From Kluyvera ascorbata_C (GTDB taxonomy: Bacteria > Pseudomonadota > Gammaproteobacteria > Enterobacterales > Enterobacteriaceae), in the NCBI RefSeq assembly GCF_044197065.1, contig NZ_JBIQOI010000001.1, forward strand, positions 434,001 through 498,000: a stretch of 64,000 nt of DNA, written 5' to 3'. The notes beneath the pieces are model-generated. The model did not search any database. It was not told the origin of the DNA and worked only from the letters and a program-made list of their open reading frames with translations. Each line of letters begins with the position of its first letter. Within the stretch, counting starts at the first letter, position 1. Both the position numbers and the translations under genes were made by a program. Shown piece by piece: positions 17,097 through 25,775 of the stretch.

Positions 17097-17882
17097 ATGC
17101 AAGCCGACCTGCTAAGTCCCGCGCATTGCGCGCACACCGCACACCTTCTGCATCAACATTCCCCCCTGGTTCACTGTATGACCAATGACGTCGTGCAGAC
17201 CTTTACCGCAAACGTCCTGCTTGCGCTTGGCGCATCACCAGCGATGGTGATTGACGCGGATGAAGCCGCTCAATTTTCATCCATTGCCAGCGCGCTGTTG
17301 ATTAACGTCGGTACCTTAACGCAACCACGTGCTCAGGCCATGCGGGCGGCGGTGGAAAGTGCGAACCGTGCCGGAACACCGTGGGCGCTCGATCCGGTGG
17401 CGGTGGGGGCGTTGACGCTGCGCAGTGATTTCTGTCGTGAACTGGCGCAGATGGCTCCGGCAGCGATTCGTGGTAATGCCTCAGAAATCAGGGCGCTGGC
17501 GGGCGAGAGCCAGGGCGGGCGCGGCGTTGATACCACCGATACCGCCGCGAAGGCGCTACCGGCGGCACAGAAACTGGCTCAAGAAAGCGGCGCGATTGTT
17601 GCGGTAACCGGTGAGGTGGATTACATCACCGACGGCAAACGTACGCTGGCGGTAAACGGCGGTTCTCCGTTGATGACCCGCGTGGTGGGAACCGGCTGTG
17701 CGCTGTCGGCGGTGGTGGCGGCAAGCTGCGCCTTACCGGGTGACCGATTGCTGAACGTGGCCGGCGCGTGCGCCGTGATGAAACTGGCGGGGCAGCGCGC
17801 GGCGCAGGGGCGAGGGCCGGGCAGTTTTGTTCCCGCATTTCTCGATGCGTTGTATGCAATGCACGGGGAGGTGTTGGCATGA
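17097..17882 (+). CDS. thiM: Hydroxyethylthiazole kinase
   Basis: An enzyme of 261 residues that phosphorylates 4-methyl-5-(2-hydroxyethyl)thiazole to salvage the thiazole half of thiamine. Family marks include PLVHCMTNDVVQTFTANVLL near 25-44, the LDPVAVGAL substrate/ATP region near 98, IVAVTGEVDYI and the anion-hole motif VVGTGCALSAVVA near 197. The start is fixed by AGGAG six bases upstream. It is controlled by the preceding TPP riboswitch and overlaps thiD in ATGA. Confidence 0.97.
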   Translation: MQADLLSPAHCAHTAHLLHQHSPLVHCMTNDVVQTFTANVLLALGASPAMVIDADEAAQFSSIASALLINVGTLTQPRAQAMRAAVESANRAGTPWALDPVAVGALTLRSDFCRELAQMAPAAIRGNASEIRALAGESQGGRGVDTTDTAAKALPAAQKLAQESGAIVAVTGEVDYITDGKRTLAVNGGSPLMTRVVGTGCALSAVVAASCALPGDRLLNVAGACAVMKLAGQRAAQGRGPGSFVPAFLDALYAMHGEVLA

Positions 17883-18679
17883 AACGCATCAACGCACTGA
17901 CCATTGCTGGCACCGACCCAAGCGGCGGCGCGGGCATTCAGGCCGACCTGAAAACCTTCTCGGCGCTCGGCGCTTATGGCTGCTCGGTGATTACCGCACT
18001 GGTGGCGCAAAATACCCGCGGCGTGCAGTCGGTTTACCGTATTGAGCCCGATTTCGTGGCCGCACAGCTTGATTCTGTGTTCAGCGACGTACGCATCGAC
18101 ACCACCAAAATCGGCATGCTAGCGGAGACGGACATTGTGGAAGCGGTCGCGGAACGTCTGCAACGCTACCGCATTCAGAACGTGGTGCTGGATACCGTGA
18201 TGCTGGCGAAAAGTGGCGATCCGCTACTGTCGGTGTCGGCGGTCGAGACGCTGCGTCAGCGCCTGTTGCCGCAGGTTTCCCTGATTACGCCAAACCTGCC
18301 GGAAGCGGCAGCGCTGCTTGACGCGCCGCATGCCCGCAACGAGCGCGAAATGCTGGAGCAGGGCCGAGCGCTGCGGGCGCTCGGCTGTGAAGCGGTGCTG
18401 ATGAAGGGCGGTCATCTGGACGACGCTGAAAGCCCGGACTGGCTGTTTAGCGCCGAAGGGGAAATGCGCTTCACCGCGCCGCGCGTCGTGACCAAAAACA
18501 CCCACGGCACGGGGTGTACGCTGTCGGCTGCGTTAGCCGCATTACGGCCACGCCATGCCAGCTGGCAGGAGACGGTGCCGGTGGCAAAAGCCTGGCTGTC
18601 GCAGGCGCTGGCCCAGGCCGATACCTTACAGGTAGGTGAAGGTATTGGGCCGGTGCACCATTTCCACGAATGGTGGTAA
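17879..18679 (+). CDS. thiD: Hydroxymethylpyrimidine (phosphate) kinase
   Basis: A ribokinase-fold enzyme of 266 residues that phosphorylates HMP and then HMP-P to HMP-PP, the pyrimidine donor for thiamine. Visible: INALTIAGTDPSGGAGIQAD at the N-terminus, TPNLPEAAALL, the KGGH phosphate-binding motif and the catalytic NTHGTGCTLSAALAA near 205. The start at the ATGA overlap with thiM gives exactly the E. coli length. It shares the thiM transcript and riboswitch control. Confidence 0.97.
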   Translation: MKRINALTIAGTDPSGGAGIQADLKTFSALGAYGCSVITALVAQNTRGVQSVYRIEPDFVAAQLDSVFSDVRIDTTKIGMLAETDIVEAVAERLQRYRIQNVVLDTVMLAKSGDPLLSVSAVETLRQRLLPQVSLITPNLPEAAALLDAPHARNEREMLEQGRALRALGCEAVLMKGGHLDDAESPDWLFSAEGEMRFTAPRVVTKNTHGTGCTLSAALAALRPRHASWQETVPVAKAWLSQALAQADTLQVGEGIGPVHHFHEWW

Positions 18680-18759
18680 CTGTCCGGCTGACGTGCCAGC
18701 AGGTTGTGCTTAAAATCTGCCAAAAGTTGGACATTCCACGCTCCCGGTACCAGGCTTAC

Positions 18760-18805
18760 CCTGCTCAAAAGTGTTGAGCAGGATATCCAGCCGACATGAT
18801 GTCGG
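18760..18805 (+). other. Two consecutive hairpins in the fbaB leader
   Basis: CCTGCTCAA-AAGTG-TTGAGCAGG (18760-18782) is followed after eight bases by CCGACAT-G-ATGTCGG (18791-18805). They lie just upstream of the fbaB ribosome site. No T-run follows, so they are not simple terminators. They may shape the fbaB leader RNA or be operator sites. Confidence 0.5.
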
Positions 18806-18824
18806 CGCTTACGGGAGCATAGCT

Positions 18825-19877
18825 ATGACTGATATTGCGCAGTTGCTTGGCAAAGACGCCGACAGCCTTTTACAGCATCGTTGTATGACCATTCCAGCCG
18901 ACCAGCTCTATCTGCCTGGCCACGACTACGTTGACCGGGTGATGACGGATAACAACCGTCCGCCTGCGGTGCTGCGAAACATGCAGACCCTCTACAATAC
19001 CGGACGCTTAGCCGGGACAGGCTACCTGTCGATTCTGCCAGTGGACCAGGGCGTTGAGCACTCTGCCGGGGCCTCGTTTGCCGCTAACCCGCTCTATTTT
19101 GATCCGAAAAATATCGTTGAATTGGCGATTGAAGCAGGCTGTAACTGCGTGGCCTCCACCTATGGCGTACTGGCTTCGGTATCTCGCCGCTACGCGCACC
19201 GTATTCCGTTCCTCGTCAAGCTTAACCACAACGAAACCCTGAGCTACCCGAACACCTTTGACCAGACGCTGTACGCCAGCGTCGAGCAGGCGTTCAATCT
19301 GGGGGCGGTGGCGGTTGGGGCGACCATCTATTTTGGCTCGGAAGAGTCGCGCCGCCAGATTGAAGAAATCTCTGCCGCTTTTGAGCGCGCGCACGAACTG
19401 GGGCTGGTCACCGTACTGTGGGCCTATTTGCGTAACCCGGCGTTTAAAAAAGACGGCGTGGATTACCACGTATCTGCTGACCTGACCGGGCAGGCCAACC
19501 ATCTGGCCGCCACGATCGGCGCGGATATCGTGAAGCAGAAAATGGCCGAGAATAACGGCGGCTATAAAGCGGTGAACTTCGGCTACACCGACGAGCGCGT
19601 GTACACCAAACTGACCACCGATAATCCTATCGATCTGGTGCGCTACCAACTGGCGAACTGCTATATGGGCCGTGCCGGGCTGATTAACTCCGGCGGTGCC
19701 GCGGGCGGTGATACTGACCTTTCCGATGCGGTACGTACGGCGGTTATCAACAAACGCGCGGGCGGTATGGGGCTGATTCTTGGCCGTAAAGCCTTCAAAA
19801 AATCGATGGCTGACGGGGTGGAATTAATCAACGCCGTTCAGGATGTCTATCTCGACAACAAAATCACCTTCGCCTGA
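18825..19877 (+). CDS. fbaB: Class I fructose-bisphosphate aldolase FbaB
   Basis: A Schiff-base (metal-free) aldolase of the DhnA family, 350 residues as in E. coli. It cleaves fructose 1,6-bisphosphate to two triose phosphates, mainly during growth on gluconeogenic substrates. Family regions seen: LSILPVDQGVEHSAGASFAA, VKLNHNETLSYP, IGADIVKQKMAE with the probable catalytic-site lysines, and GAAGGDTDLSDAVRTAVINK. The start follows ACGGGAGCATAGCT. An upstream open extension to 18771 overlaps the leader hairpins and is not used. Confidence 0.97.
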   Translation: MTDIAQLLGKDADSLLQHRCMTIPADQLYLPGHDYVDRVMTDNNRPPAVLRNMQTLYNTGRLAGTGYLSILPVDQGVEHSAGASFAANPLYFDPKNIVELAIEAGCNCVASTYGVLASVSRRYAHRIPFLVKLNHNETLSYPNTFDQTLYASVEQAFNLGAVAVGATIYFGSEESRRQIEEISAAFERAHELGLVTVLWAYLRNPAFKKDGVDYHVSADLTGQANHLAATIGADIVKQKMAENNGGYKAVNFGYTDERVYTKLTTDNPIDLVRYQLANCYMGRAGLINSGGAAGGDTDLSDAVRTAVINKRAGGMGLILGRKAFKKSMADGVELINAVQDVYLDNKITFA

Positions 19878-19885
19878 TTTTTGTT

Positions 19886-19911
19886 CATCCTCTCCTGTCC
19901 GGGAGAGGATG
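19886..19911 (+). terminator. Hairpin after fbaB
   Basis: A stem CATCCTCTCC...GGAGAGGATG starts nine bases after the fbaB stop. The expected T-run is missing on the plus strand, so termination is only probable. Confidence 0.5.
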
Positions 19912-19940
19912 ACGATCCCCCTCACATTTCCCCATCCTTT

Positions 19941-19956
19941 TGTGAAAAACGTCACG
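19941..19956. promoter_or_regulatory. CRP-site-like palindrome upstream of the sugar-acid operon
   Basis: TGTGA-AAAACG-TCACG matches the CRP consensus TGTGA-N6-TCACA at nine of ten positions. It lies 191 bases before the dehydratase start in a gene-free stretch, suggesting catabolite control of the operon that follows. The transcription start is not known. Confidence 0.55.
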
Positions 19957-20146
19957 CACTCTCGTGCGCATGCCCAAAAAACAGCCCGGTGTTAGCGGAG
20001 ATTGTCCGTGGAAGAGACGTTATTTTGTGCTTAGATTAGTGATGAAACGCCTTTTCAATTCCCTAAAACCGTATTACCGGAACCGTGTTTTACACAGACC
20101 CGTGGTGAATTAGTCGCCATGTAGCATGTTGTATAAAGGACACTTA

Positions 20147-21301
20147 ATGAAAATTGAATCTGTAAATGTCACCGTTTTCCAGCACCCTACGCGCCGCGTC
20201 TCCGACAGCGCCGGACACTCTCACCCGGGGCCAGAAAGCATGGCCAAGATGGCGATGCTGACCATTACCGCCGACGACGGTAGCAAGGGTTACTCCTTTG
20301 CGCCGCCGGAAATCGTGCGTCCGTTTGTGGTGAATACCTTCTTTCGCAAGGTGCTGGTAGGGCAGGACCCGTTCGACCGCGAGCGTATCTGGCAGGATCT
20401 GGTGCATTGGCAGCGTGGCAGTGCGCATCAACTGACCGAGCGTGCGCTCTCCTTCGTTGAGCAGGCATTGTGGGATCTCATTGGGCGTAAGCTCAATATG
20501 CCGGTTTACAAGCTGCTGGGCGGCTACCGCGACAAAGTACCGGCCTACGGCAGCACCATGTGCGGCGACGATCTCGAAGGCGGCCTGTCCACGCCGGAAG
20601 AGTACGCGGCCTTTGCTGAAACGCTGGTGGCGCGCGGCTACAAAGCTATCAAGCTGCACACCTGGATGCCGCCGGTGTCGTTCGCGCCAAACCCAAAAAT
20701 GGATATCAAAGCCTGCGCCGCGGTGCGCGAGGCGGTCGGCCCGGATATCGACCTGATGATCGACGGCTACCACTGGTACAGCCGCACCGAAGCGCTGTGG
20801 ATTGGTAAAGAGCTGGAAAAACTCAACTTCGCCTGGTTTGAAGAGCCAATGGAAGAAGACAGCATGTCCTCCTACGCCTGGCTTGCTGAAAACCTCTCGA
20901 TTCCGATTATCGGGCCGGAAAGCTTCGGTGGTAAGCACCACAGCCGTGCTGACTGGGTGAAAGCGGGCGCGTGCGACATCCTGCGCGCAGGGGCCAACGG
21001 TGTGGGCGGCATTACGCCAACCATGAAGGTGGCCGCGCTGGCAGAGTCGTTCGGCATGGACTGCGAAGTGCACGGTAACGGCGCGGCGAGCCTGGCGGTG
21101 ATTGGCGCTATTCGCAACTGTCGCTGGTACGAGCGTGGCCTGCTGCATCCGTTCCTCGACTACGACCAGCCAGCGGCTTACCTGAACAGCATCGTCGACC
21201 CAATGGACGCCGATGGTTATGTTCACCTGTCTCAACGTCCTGGATTGGGCGAAGACATCAATTTTGCCTTTATCGAAGCCAACACCGTCAGCCACGACTG
21301 A
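20147..21301 (+). CDS. Enolase-superfamily (mandelate racemase/muconate lactonizing) dehydratase
   Basis: A protein of 384 residues with an enolase N-terminal cap (1-125) and a TIM barrel (about 145-370). Metal ligands are visible at Asp206 (LMIDGYHW), Glu232 (WFEEP) and Glu258 (IGPESFGG). The second-strand motif is K169-L-H171 rather than KxK, and His309 (CEVHGNG) could be the other base. Most family members dehydrate or epimerise acid sugars. The substrate is unknown. The start is taken at the ATG preceded by AAAGGACACTTA; an upstream start at 20126 lacks a ribosome site. It leads a six-gene transport operon. Confidence 0.85.
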   Translation: MKIESVNVTVFQHPTRRVSDSAGHSHPGPESMAKMAMLTITADDGSKGYSFAPPEIVRPFVVNTFFRKVLVGQDPFDRERIWQDLVHWQRGSAHQLTERALSFVEQALWDLIGRKLNMPVYKLLGGYRDKVPAYGSTMCGDDLEGGLSTPEEYAAFAETLVARGYKAIKLHTWMPPVSFAPNPKMDIKACAAVREAVGPDIDLMIDGYHWYSRTEALWIGKELEKLNFAWFEEPMEEDSMSSYAWLAENLSIPIIGPESFGGKHHSRADWVKAGACDILRAGANGVGGITPTMKVAALAESFGMDCEVHGNGAASLAVIGAIRNCRWYERGLLHPFLDYDQPAAYLNSIVDPMDADGYVHLSQRPGLGEDINFAFIEANTVSHD

Positions 21302-21368
21302 CACATAACAAATAAAAGACAGGCACGGACGGATTCGTCGCCTGTCGTACCCTACAGGCGATAGATAG

Positions 21369-22991
21369 ATGAAAAAATCCTCCTTGCTGGGAGCGTGCTT
21401 GCTCGCGCTTACCATGACGATGGGGAGCGGGGCGGCGTTGGCAAAAACGCCGCCGGATCAGCTCATTATCGGCATGAATATGAATAACCTTCTCACCCTC
21501 GACCCGGCAGCAATGACCGGTAACGAAGTGGTGGGGATTGTGGTAAATCTCTACGACTCGCTGGTAGAGCTTGACCCTGAACAGCTCACCAACGTTAAAC
21601 CGGCGCTCGCCAAATCCTGGGATATCAGCCCGGACGGCAAAACGCTGACCTTCCATCTGCAAAATAACGTCAAGTTTCACTCCGGTAATCCGCTAACCGC
21701 CGCTGATGTGGTGTGGTCGATGCGCCGCATTCTGCACCTTAACCTGGCGCAGGCGTCGGTGTGGAAGTCCTATGGTTTCAGCAAAAAGAACGTCGACAAG
21801 CAGGTCACGGCGCTGGACGACTATACGGTGCAGATTGTCCTGCCCAAAGATAACGACCCGCAGCTGGTCATTTACTCGCTGGGCGCGCTGGGTAACCTCG
21901 GCGTACTCGACAGTAAAACCGTACAAAGCCATGAACAGAATAGCGACTGGGGCAATAAGTGGCTGACTACCCATGAAGCCGGTTCCGGGCCGTTTATGCT
22001 GGAAACCTGGCAGGCGAAAGACGTGCTGCGCATGAAGCGCAACCCGGACTACTGGCGCGGCGAAGCGAAGATGAACCGCGTGGTGCTGCGTCACTTCCAG
22101 GAGTCGCAGACCCTGCGCCTGATGATTGAAAAAGGCGACCTCGATATTGCCAGCAACATGGCGGTGTCGGATATAAACGCCCTGCGTAAAGACCCGCAGC
22201 TCACCGTCGATGCAGTTCAGCGCGGCACCATGTACTACGTATCGATGAGCATGAAAGAGCCGCATTTCGCTAACCCGAAAGTCCGTGAAGCGGTGCGCTA
22301 CCTGATTGATTATCAGGGCATCAATAAAGCGCTGATGCCGGGCTACGGCGTGCTTCACCAGCGTCCGATCAAAGCCGGAATGCCGTCAACGCTGCCGGAC
22401 CCTGGCTACACCTTTGACCTCGCGCGGGCGAAAAAGCTGCTGGCGGAGGCCGGGTATCCTGACGGCTTTGACACCACGCTGCGCGTGCTCGCCGACCAGC
22501 CGTTCCTCAATATTGCCATTGCCGTGCAGTCCACGCTGATGCAGGCGGGCATTAACGCCAAAATTATCACCGGCACCGGCAACCAGATTTACGGTGCCAT
22601 GCGTGAACGTAAGTTCGACATGTTGGTCGGGCGCGGTGGTAGCGGCATGGAACCACACCCGCACTCCAGCCTGCGCGCGCTGGTCTATAACCCGGACAAC
22701 AGTGACGAAGCGCGTCTGACCAACTTCCAGGGCTGGCGCACCGGGTTCTATGACAAGCAGCTTAACGAGATGATTGACGGCGCGCTGCTCGAGCGTAATC
22801 CGCAAAAACAGATTGCCGATTACCAGGCCATTCAGACCCGCTTTGATGCGCTGATCCCGGCGATGATCCCGGTGTCGCAGATGGTCGACTCGGTGGTGGT
22901 GCGTAACGAAGTCAAAGAGTACAAGCCGCACCCGTCGGCCACCACGTTCCTGCGTGAAGTCTACAAAGTCAGCGAAGGAGATAAAGGATGA
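21369..22991 (+). CDS. ABC transporter substrate-binding protein, family 5 (DppA/OppA-like)
   Basis: A periplasmic binding protein of 540 residues. A signal peptide of about 25 residues ends in GAALA-KT. The SBP_bac_5 core begins LIIGMNMNNLLTLDPAAMTG and includes SWDISPDGKTLTFHLQNNVK and the AKSWDISPDG region typical of peptide-type binding proteins. Members of this family bind peptides, but also nickel, opines and glycosides, so the ligand is open. It lies 67 bases after the dehydratase gene and overlaps the first permease gene in ATGA. Confidence 0.88.
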   Translation: MKKSSLLGACLLALTMTMGSGAALAKTPPDQLIIGMNMNNLLTLDPAAMTGNEVVGIVVNLYDSLVELDPEQLTNVKPALAKSWDISPDGKTLTFHLQNNVKFHSGNPLTAADVVWSMRRILHLNLAQASVWKSYGFSKKNVDKQVTALDDYTVQIVLPKDNDPQLVIYSLGALGNLGVLDSKTVQSHEQNSDWGNKWLTTHEAGSGPFMLETWQAKDVLRMKRNPDYWRGEAKMNRVVLRHFQESQTLRLMIEKGDLDIASNMAVSDINALRKDPQLTVDAVQRGTMYYVSMSMKEPHFANPKVREAVRYLIDYQGINKALMPGYGVLHQRPIKAGMPSTLPDPGYTFDLARAKKLLAEAGYPDGFDTTLRVLADQPFLNIAIAVQSTLMQAGINAKIITGTGNQIYGAMRERKFDMLVGRGGSGMEPHPHSSLRALVYNPDNSDEARLTNFQGWRTGFYDKQLNEMIDGALLERNPQKQIADYQAIQTRFDALIPAMIPVSQMVDSVVVRNEVKEYKPHPSATTFLREVYKVSEGDKG

Positions 22992-24025
22992 GTACGGCAA
23001 TTCTTGCGCCCGGCTCCCGGACCCGGCGCTTCTCAAAACGGTTGATGCAGGTGGCGATCACGCTGTTTGGTCTGCTGCTGTTGACCTTCTTTATTGGTCG
23101 CGTGATGCCAATCGACCCGGTGCTGGCGATTGTCGGCCCGGATGCCGACCAGAGTACCTACCAGCAGGTTTACCATCAGTTGGGCTTTGACCAGTCGCTG
23201 ATGACCCAATTTGGCATCTATTTCGTTAACCTGCTGCACGGCGATCTCGGTAACGCGCTGCTGACCGGTAAGCCGGTGACCGACGATATTATCCGCGTCT
23301 TCCCGGCCACCATGGAGCTGGCGACGATGGCGATTATCGTCGGCGCGGGCCTCGGCATTCCGCTGGGCGTACTGGCGGCGGCGCGTCGCAACAGTCTTTC
23401 CGATTACGTGGTGCGCATTATCAGTCTGGCAGGCTACTCCACGCCGATTTTCTGGGTGGGGATGATGGGGCTGCTGGTGTTCTACGCCTGGCTCGGCTGG
23501 GTAGGTGGCGCGGGGCGTGTTGACCTCGGGCTGGACGGCATTGTGCCGCGTCGCACCGGGCTGATGACCGTTGATGCGCTGCTGGCCGGAAACAGCGAAG
23601 TGTTCTGGAACGCTATTAACCACCTGATCCTGCCAGCGGCGCTGCTGGGCTTCCACTCGCTTGCCTACATCAGCCGTATGACCCGCAGCTTTATGCTGGC
23701 GCAGCTGTCGCAGGAGTTCATCATCACCGCGCGCGTTAAAGGGTTGACCGAGCGTCAGGTTATCTGGAACCACGCGTTCCGCAACATCCTCGTCCAACTG
23801 CTGACGGTGGTGGCGCTGGCCTACGGCTCATTGCTGGAAGGGGCGGTGTTAATTGAAACCGTCTTCTCCTGGCCGGGCTTTGGCTCTTATCTCACCGGTA
23901 GCCTGCTGCTGGGTGACATGAACGCGGTGATGGGCTGTGTGCTGCTGGTTGGGGTGATCTTCGTGATGCTCAACCTGCTCTCCGACATGCTGTATCAATT
24001 CTTCGACCCGAGGACAAAATCATGA
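22988..24025 (+). CDS. ABC transporter permease, DppB-like
   Basis: An inner-membrane permease of 345 residues with about six spans. The first span follows a short N-terminal tail (VAITLFGLLLLTFFIGRVMP). The cytoplasmic EAA loop that docks the ATPase is ARVKGLTERQVIWNHAFRN. A long periplasmic loop after the first span is typical of DppB/OppB. It is coupled by ATGA overlaps to the genes on both sides. Confidence 0.9.
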   Translation: MSTAILAPGSRTRRFSKRLMQVAITLFGLLLLTFFIGRVMPIDPVLAIVGPDADQSTYQQVYHQLGFDQSLMTQFGIYFVNLLHGDLGNALLTGKPVTDDIIRVFPATMELATMAIIVGAGLGIPLGVLAAARRNSLSDYVVRIISLAGYSTPIFWVGMMGLLVFYAWLGWVGGAGRVDLGLDGIVPRRTGLMTVDALLAGNSEVFWNAINHLILPAALLGFHSLAYISRMTRSFMLAQLSQEFIITARVKGLTERQVIWNHAFRNILVQLLTVVALAYGSLLEGAVLIETVFSWPGFGSYLTGSLLLGDMNAVMGCVLLVGVIFVMLNLLSDMLYQFFDPRTKS

Positions 24026-24927
24026 CGGTTTCTCTCGATAGTCGACTCTCCAGCGCCTCTGGCGAAGGCCGCCAGCGCCTGCTGCGCGGGCTGGCCAGAG
24101 CCGGGGGGTTTATCGGCAAGATGGCGCGTAACCCGCTGACCGCCATCGGCGGCGGGATTATCTTCCTGCTGCTGGTGGTGGCGATATTCGCGCCGCTGAT
24201 TGCCCCTTATAACCCGCTGGTGCAGGACCTCAGCAACGCGCTGAGCGCGCCGAGCGCCCAGCACTGGTTTGGCACCGACGAATTTGGCCGCGATATCTTC
24301 AGCCGCCTGGTGTACGGCGCGCGCATTACGCTCTACATCGTACTGCTGGTGTCGGTGACCGTGGGGCCATTGGGGCTGCTGCTTGGCGTCTGCGCGGGCT
24401 ATTTCGGCGGCAAGGTCGATATGGTGCTGATGCGTGTAACCGACATCTTTATCTCCTTCCCAAGCCTGGTGCTGGCGCTGGCGTTCGTCGCCGCCTTAGG
24501 CCCAGGGCTTGAGCACGTAGTGATTGCGATTACGCTGACCGCCTGGCCGCCGATTGCGCGTCTGGCGCGAGCGGAAACCCTGTCGCTGCGTCAGGCGGAC
24601 TTTATCTCTGCTGTTCGTTTACAGGGTGCAACGCCTGCCCGCGTGCTGTGGCGCCACATTGTGCCGCTGTGCCTGCCGTCGGTGATTATTCGTATCACTA
24701 TGAACATGGCCGGGATCATCCTGACCGCCGCCGGTCTGGGGTTCCTTGGCCTCGGCGCGCAGCCGCCCGATCCAGAGTGGGGGGCGATGATCTCCAGCGG
24801 CCGTACCTACATGATGGAGTGCTGGTGGGTAGTAACGATCCCGGGGCTGGCGATTTTGATCAACAGCTTAGCGTTCAACTTCTTAGGAGATGGCCTACGT
24901 GACATCCTCGATCCTCGCAGCGAATAG
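24022..24927 (+). CDS. ABC transporter permease, DppC-like
   Basis: An inner-membrane permease of 301 residues. The N-terminal OppC-type segment (NPLTAIGGGIIFLLLVVAIF) is followed by the HWFGTDEFGRDIFSRLVYGA motif characteristic of DppC/OppC and the EAA loop AVRLQGATPARVLWRHIVP. It pairs with the preceding DppB-like protein. The 3' end overlaps the first ATPase gene by 29-38 bases depending on its start. Confidence 0.9.
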   Translation: MTVSLDSRLSSASGEGRQRLLRGLARAGGFIGKMARNPLTAIGGGIIFLLLVVAIFAPLIAPYNPLVQDLSNALSAPSAQHWFGTDEFGRDIFSRLVYGARITLYIVLLVSVTVGPLGLLLGVCAGYFGGKVDMVLMRVTDIFISFPSLVLALAFVAALGPGLEHVVIAITLTAWPPIARLARAETLSLRQADFISAVRLQGATPARVLWRHIVPLCLPSVIIRITMNMAGIILTAAGLGFLGLGAQPPDPEWGAMISSGRTYMMECWWVVTIPGLAILINSLAFNFLGDGLRDILDPRSE

Positions 24928-25765
24928 TGCTGCACCGCTGCTCGACGTACGCGATTTAAGCGTGGATTTCGTCAACGGCAGCGCGGTAACCCACGCGGTG
25001 CGCGGCGTCTCCTTCCAGCTTGGGCAGGAGAAACTGGCGATAGTCGGTGAATCCGGTTCCGGGAAATCCACCGTAGGCCGCGCGCTGCTGCACCTGCATC
25101 CGAAAAAAGCGCGCATTGACGCTAGTCGGATGCAGTTCGGCGATATCGACCTATTAAACGCCAGCGAGGCGCAGATGCGCGCCATTCGCGGCAAGCGTAT
25201 ATCGATGATTATGCAGGACCCGAAATACTCTCTGAACCCGGTGGTCCGCGTCGGTGACCAGATTGCCGAAGCCTGGCTGACTCACCATCCGGGCTACAAA
25301 GCCGAGGCAAAAGCCAAGGCGATGGAGATGCTCGACGTGGTGCGCATTCGCCAGCCGGAGCGCGTCTACAACCTTTATCCGCACGAGATTTCCGGCGGGC
25401 AGGGGCAGCGCATCATGATTGCGATGATGCTGATAACTGACCCGGAACTGGTGATTGCCGATGAACCGACCTCGGCGCTCGACGTGTCGGTCCGTTTGCA
25501 GGTGCTGGGGCTGCTGGATGATCTGGTGAAATCCCGCGGGCTGGGGCTGATTTTTATCAGCCACGACATCAACCTGGTGCGCAGCTTCTGCGACCGCGTG
25601 CTGGTGATGTACGCCGGGCGCGTGGTGGAGTCAATTGCCGCCTGTGACCTCGATAACGCCGCCCATCCGTACACGCAGGGGTTAATAAGTGCCCTGCCGG
25701 ATATGCACCATCGCCGCCCGGTTCTCCCGGTGCTACAGCGTCAGACCAGTTGGCTGACCGACTAA
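24899..25765 (+). CDS. ABC transporter ATPase, DppD-like
   Basis: A nucleotide-binding subunit of 288 residues. Walker A is GESGSGKST, the signature is SGGQGQR and Walker B is LVIADEPTSALD. It ends soon after the C-terminal HPYTQGLISALPD motif typical of the oligopeptide group. I chose the GTG at 24899 because AGGAG at 24885-24889 is nine bases upstream; the ATG at 24890 touches that ribosome site and is less likely. It energises uptake together with the next ATPase. Confidence 0.88.
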   Translation: MTSSILAANSAAPLLDVRDLSVDFVNGSAVTHAVRGVSFQLGQEKLAIVGESGSGKSTVGRALLHLHPKKARIDASRMQFGDIDLLNASEAQMRAIRGKRISMIMQDPKYSLNPVVRVGDQIAEAWLTHHPGYKAEAKAKAMEMLDVVRIRQPERVYNLYPHEISGGQGQRIMIAMMLITDPELVIADEPTSALDVSVRLQVLGLLDDLVKSRGLGLIFISHDINLVRSFCDRVLVMYAGRVVESIAACDLDNAAHPYTQGLISALPDMHHRRPVLPVLQRQTSWLTD

Positions 25766-25775
25766 GGAGCGCACG

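Noticed and set aside
20144..21415. A 423-codon minus-strand frame opposite the dehydratase gene
   Set aside because: It is the shadow of a clear enolase-superfamily gene, with no domain and no start signals.
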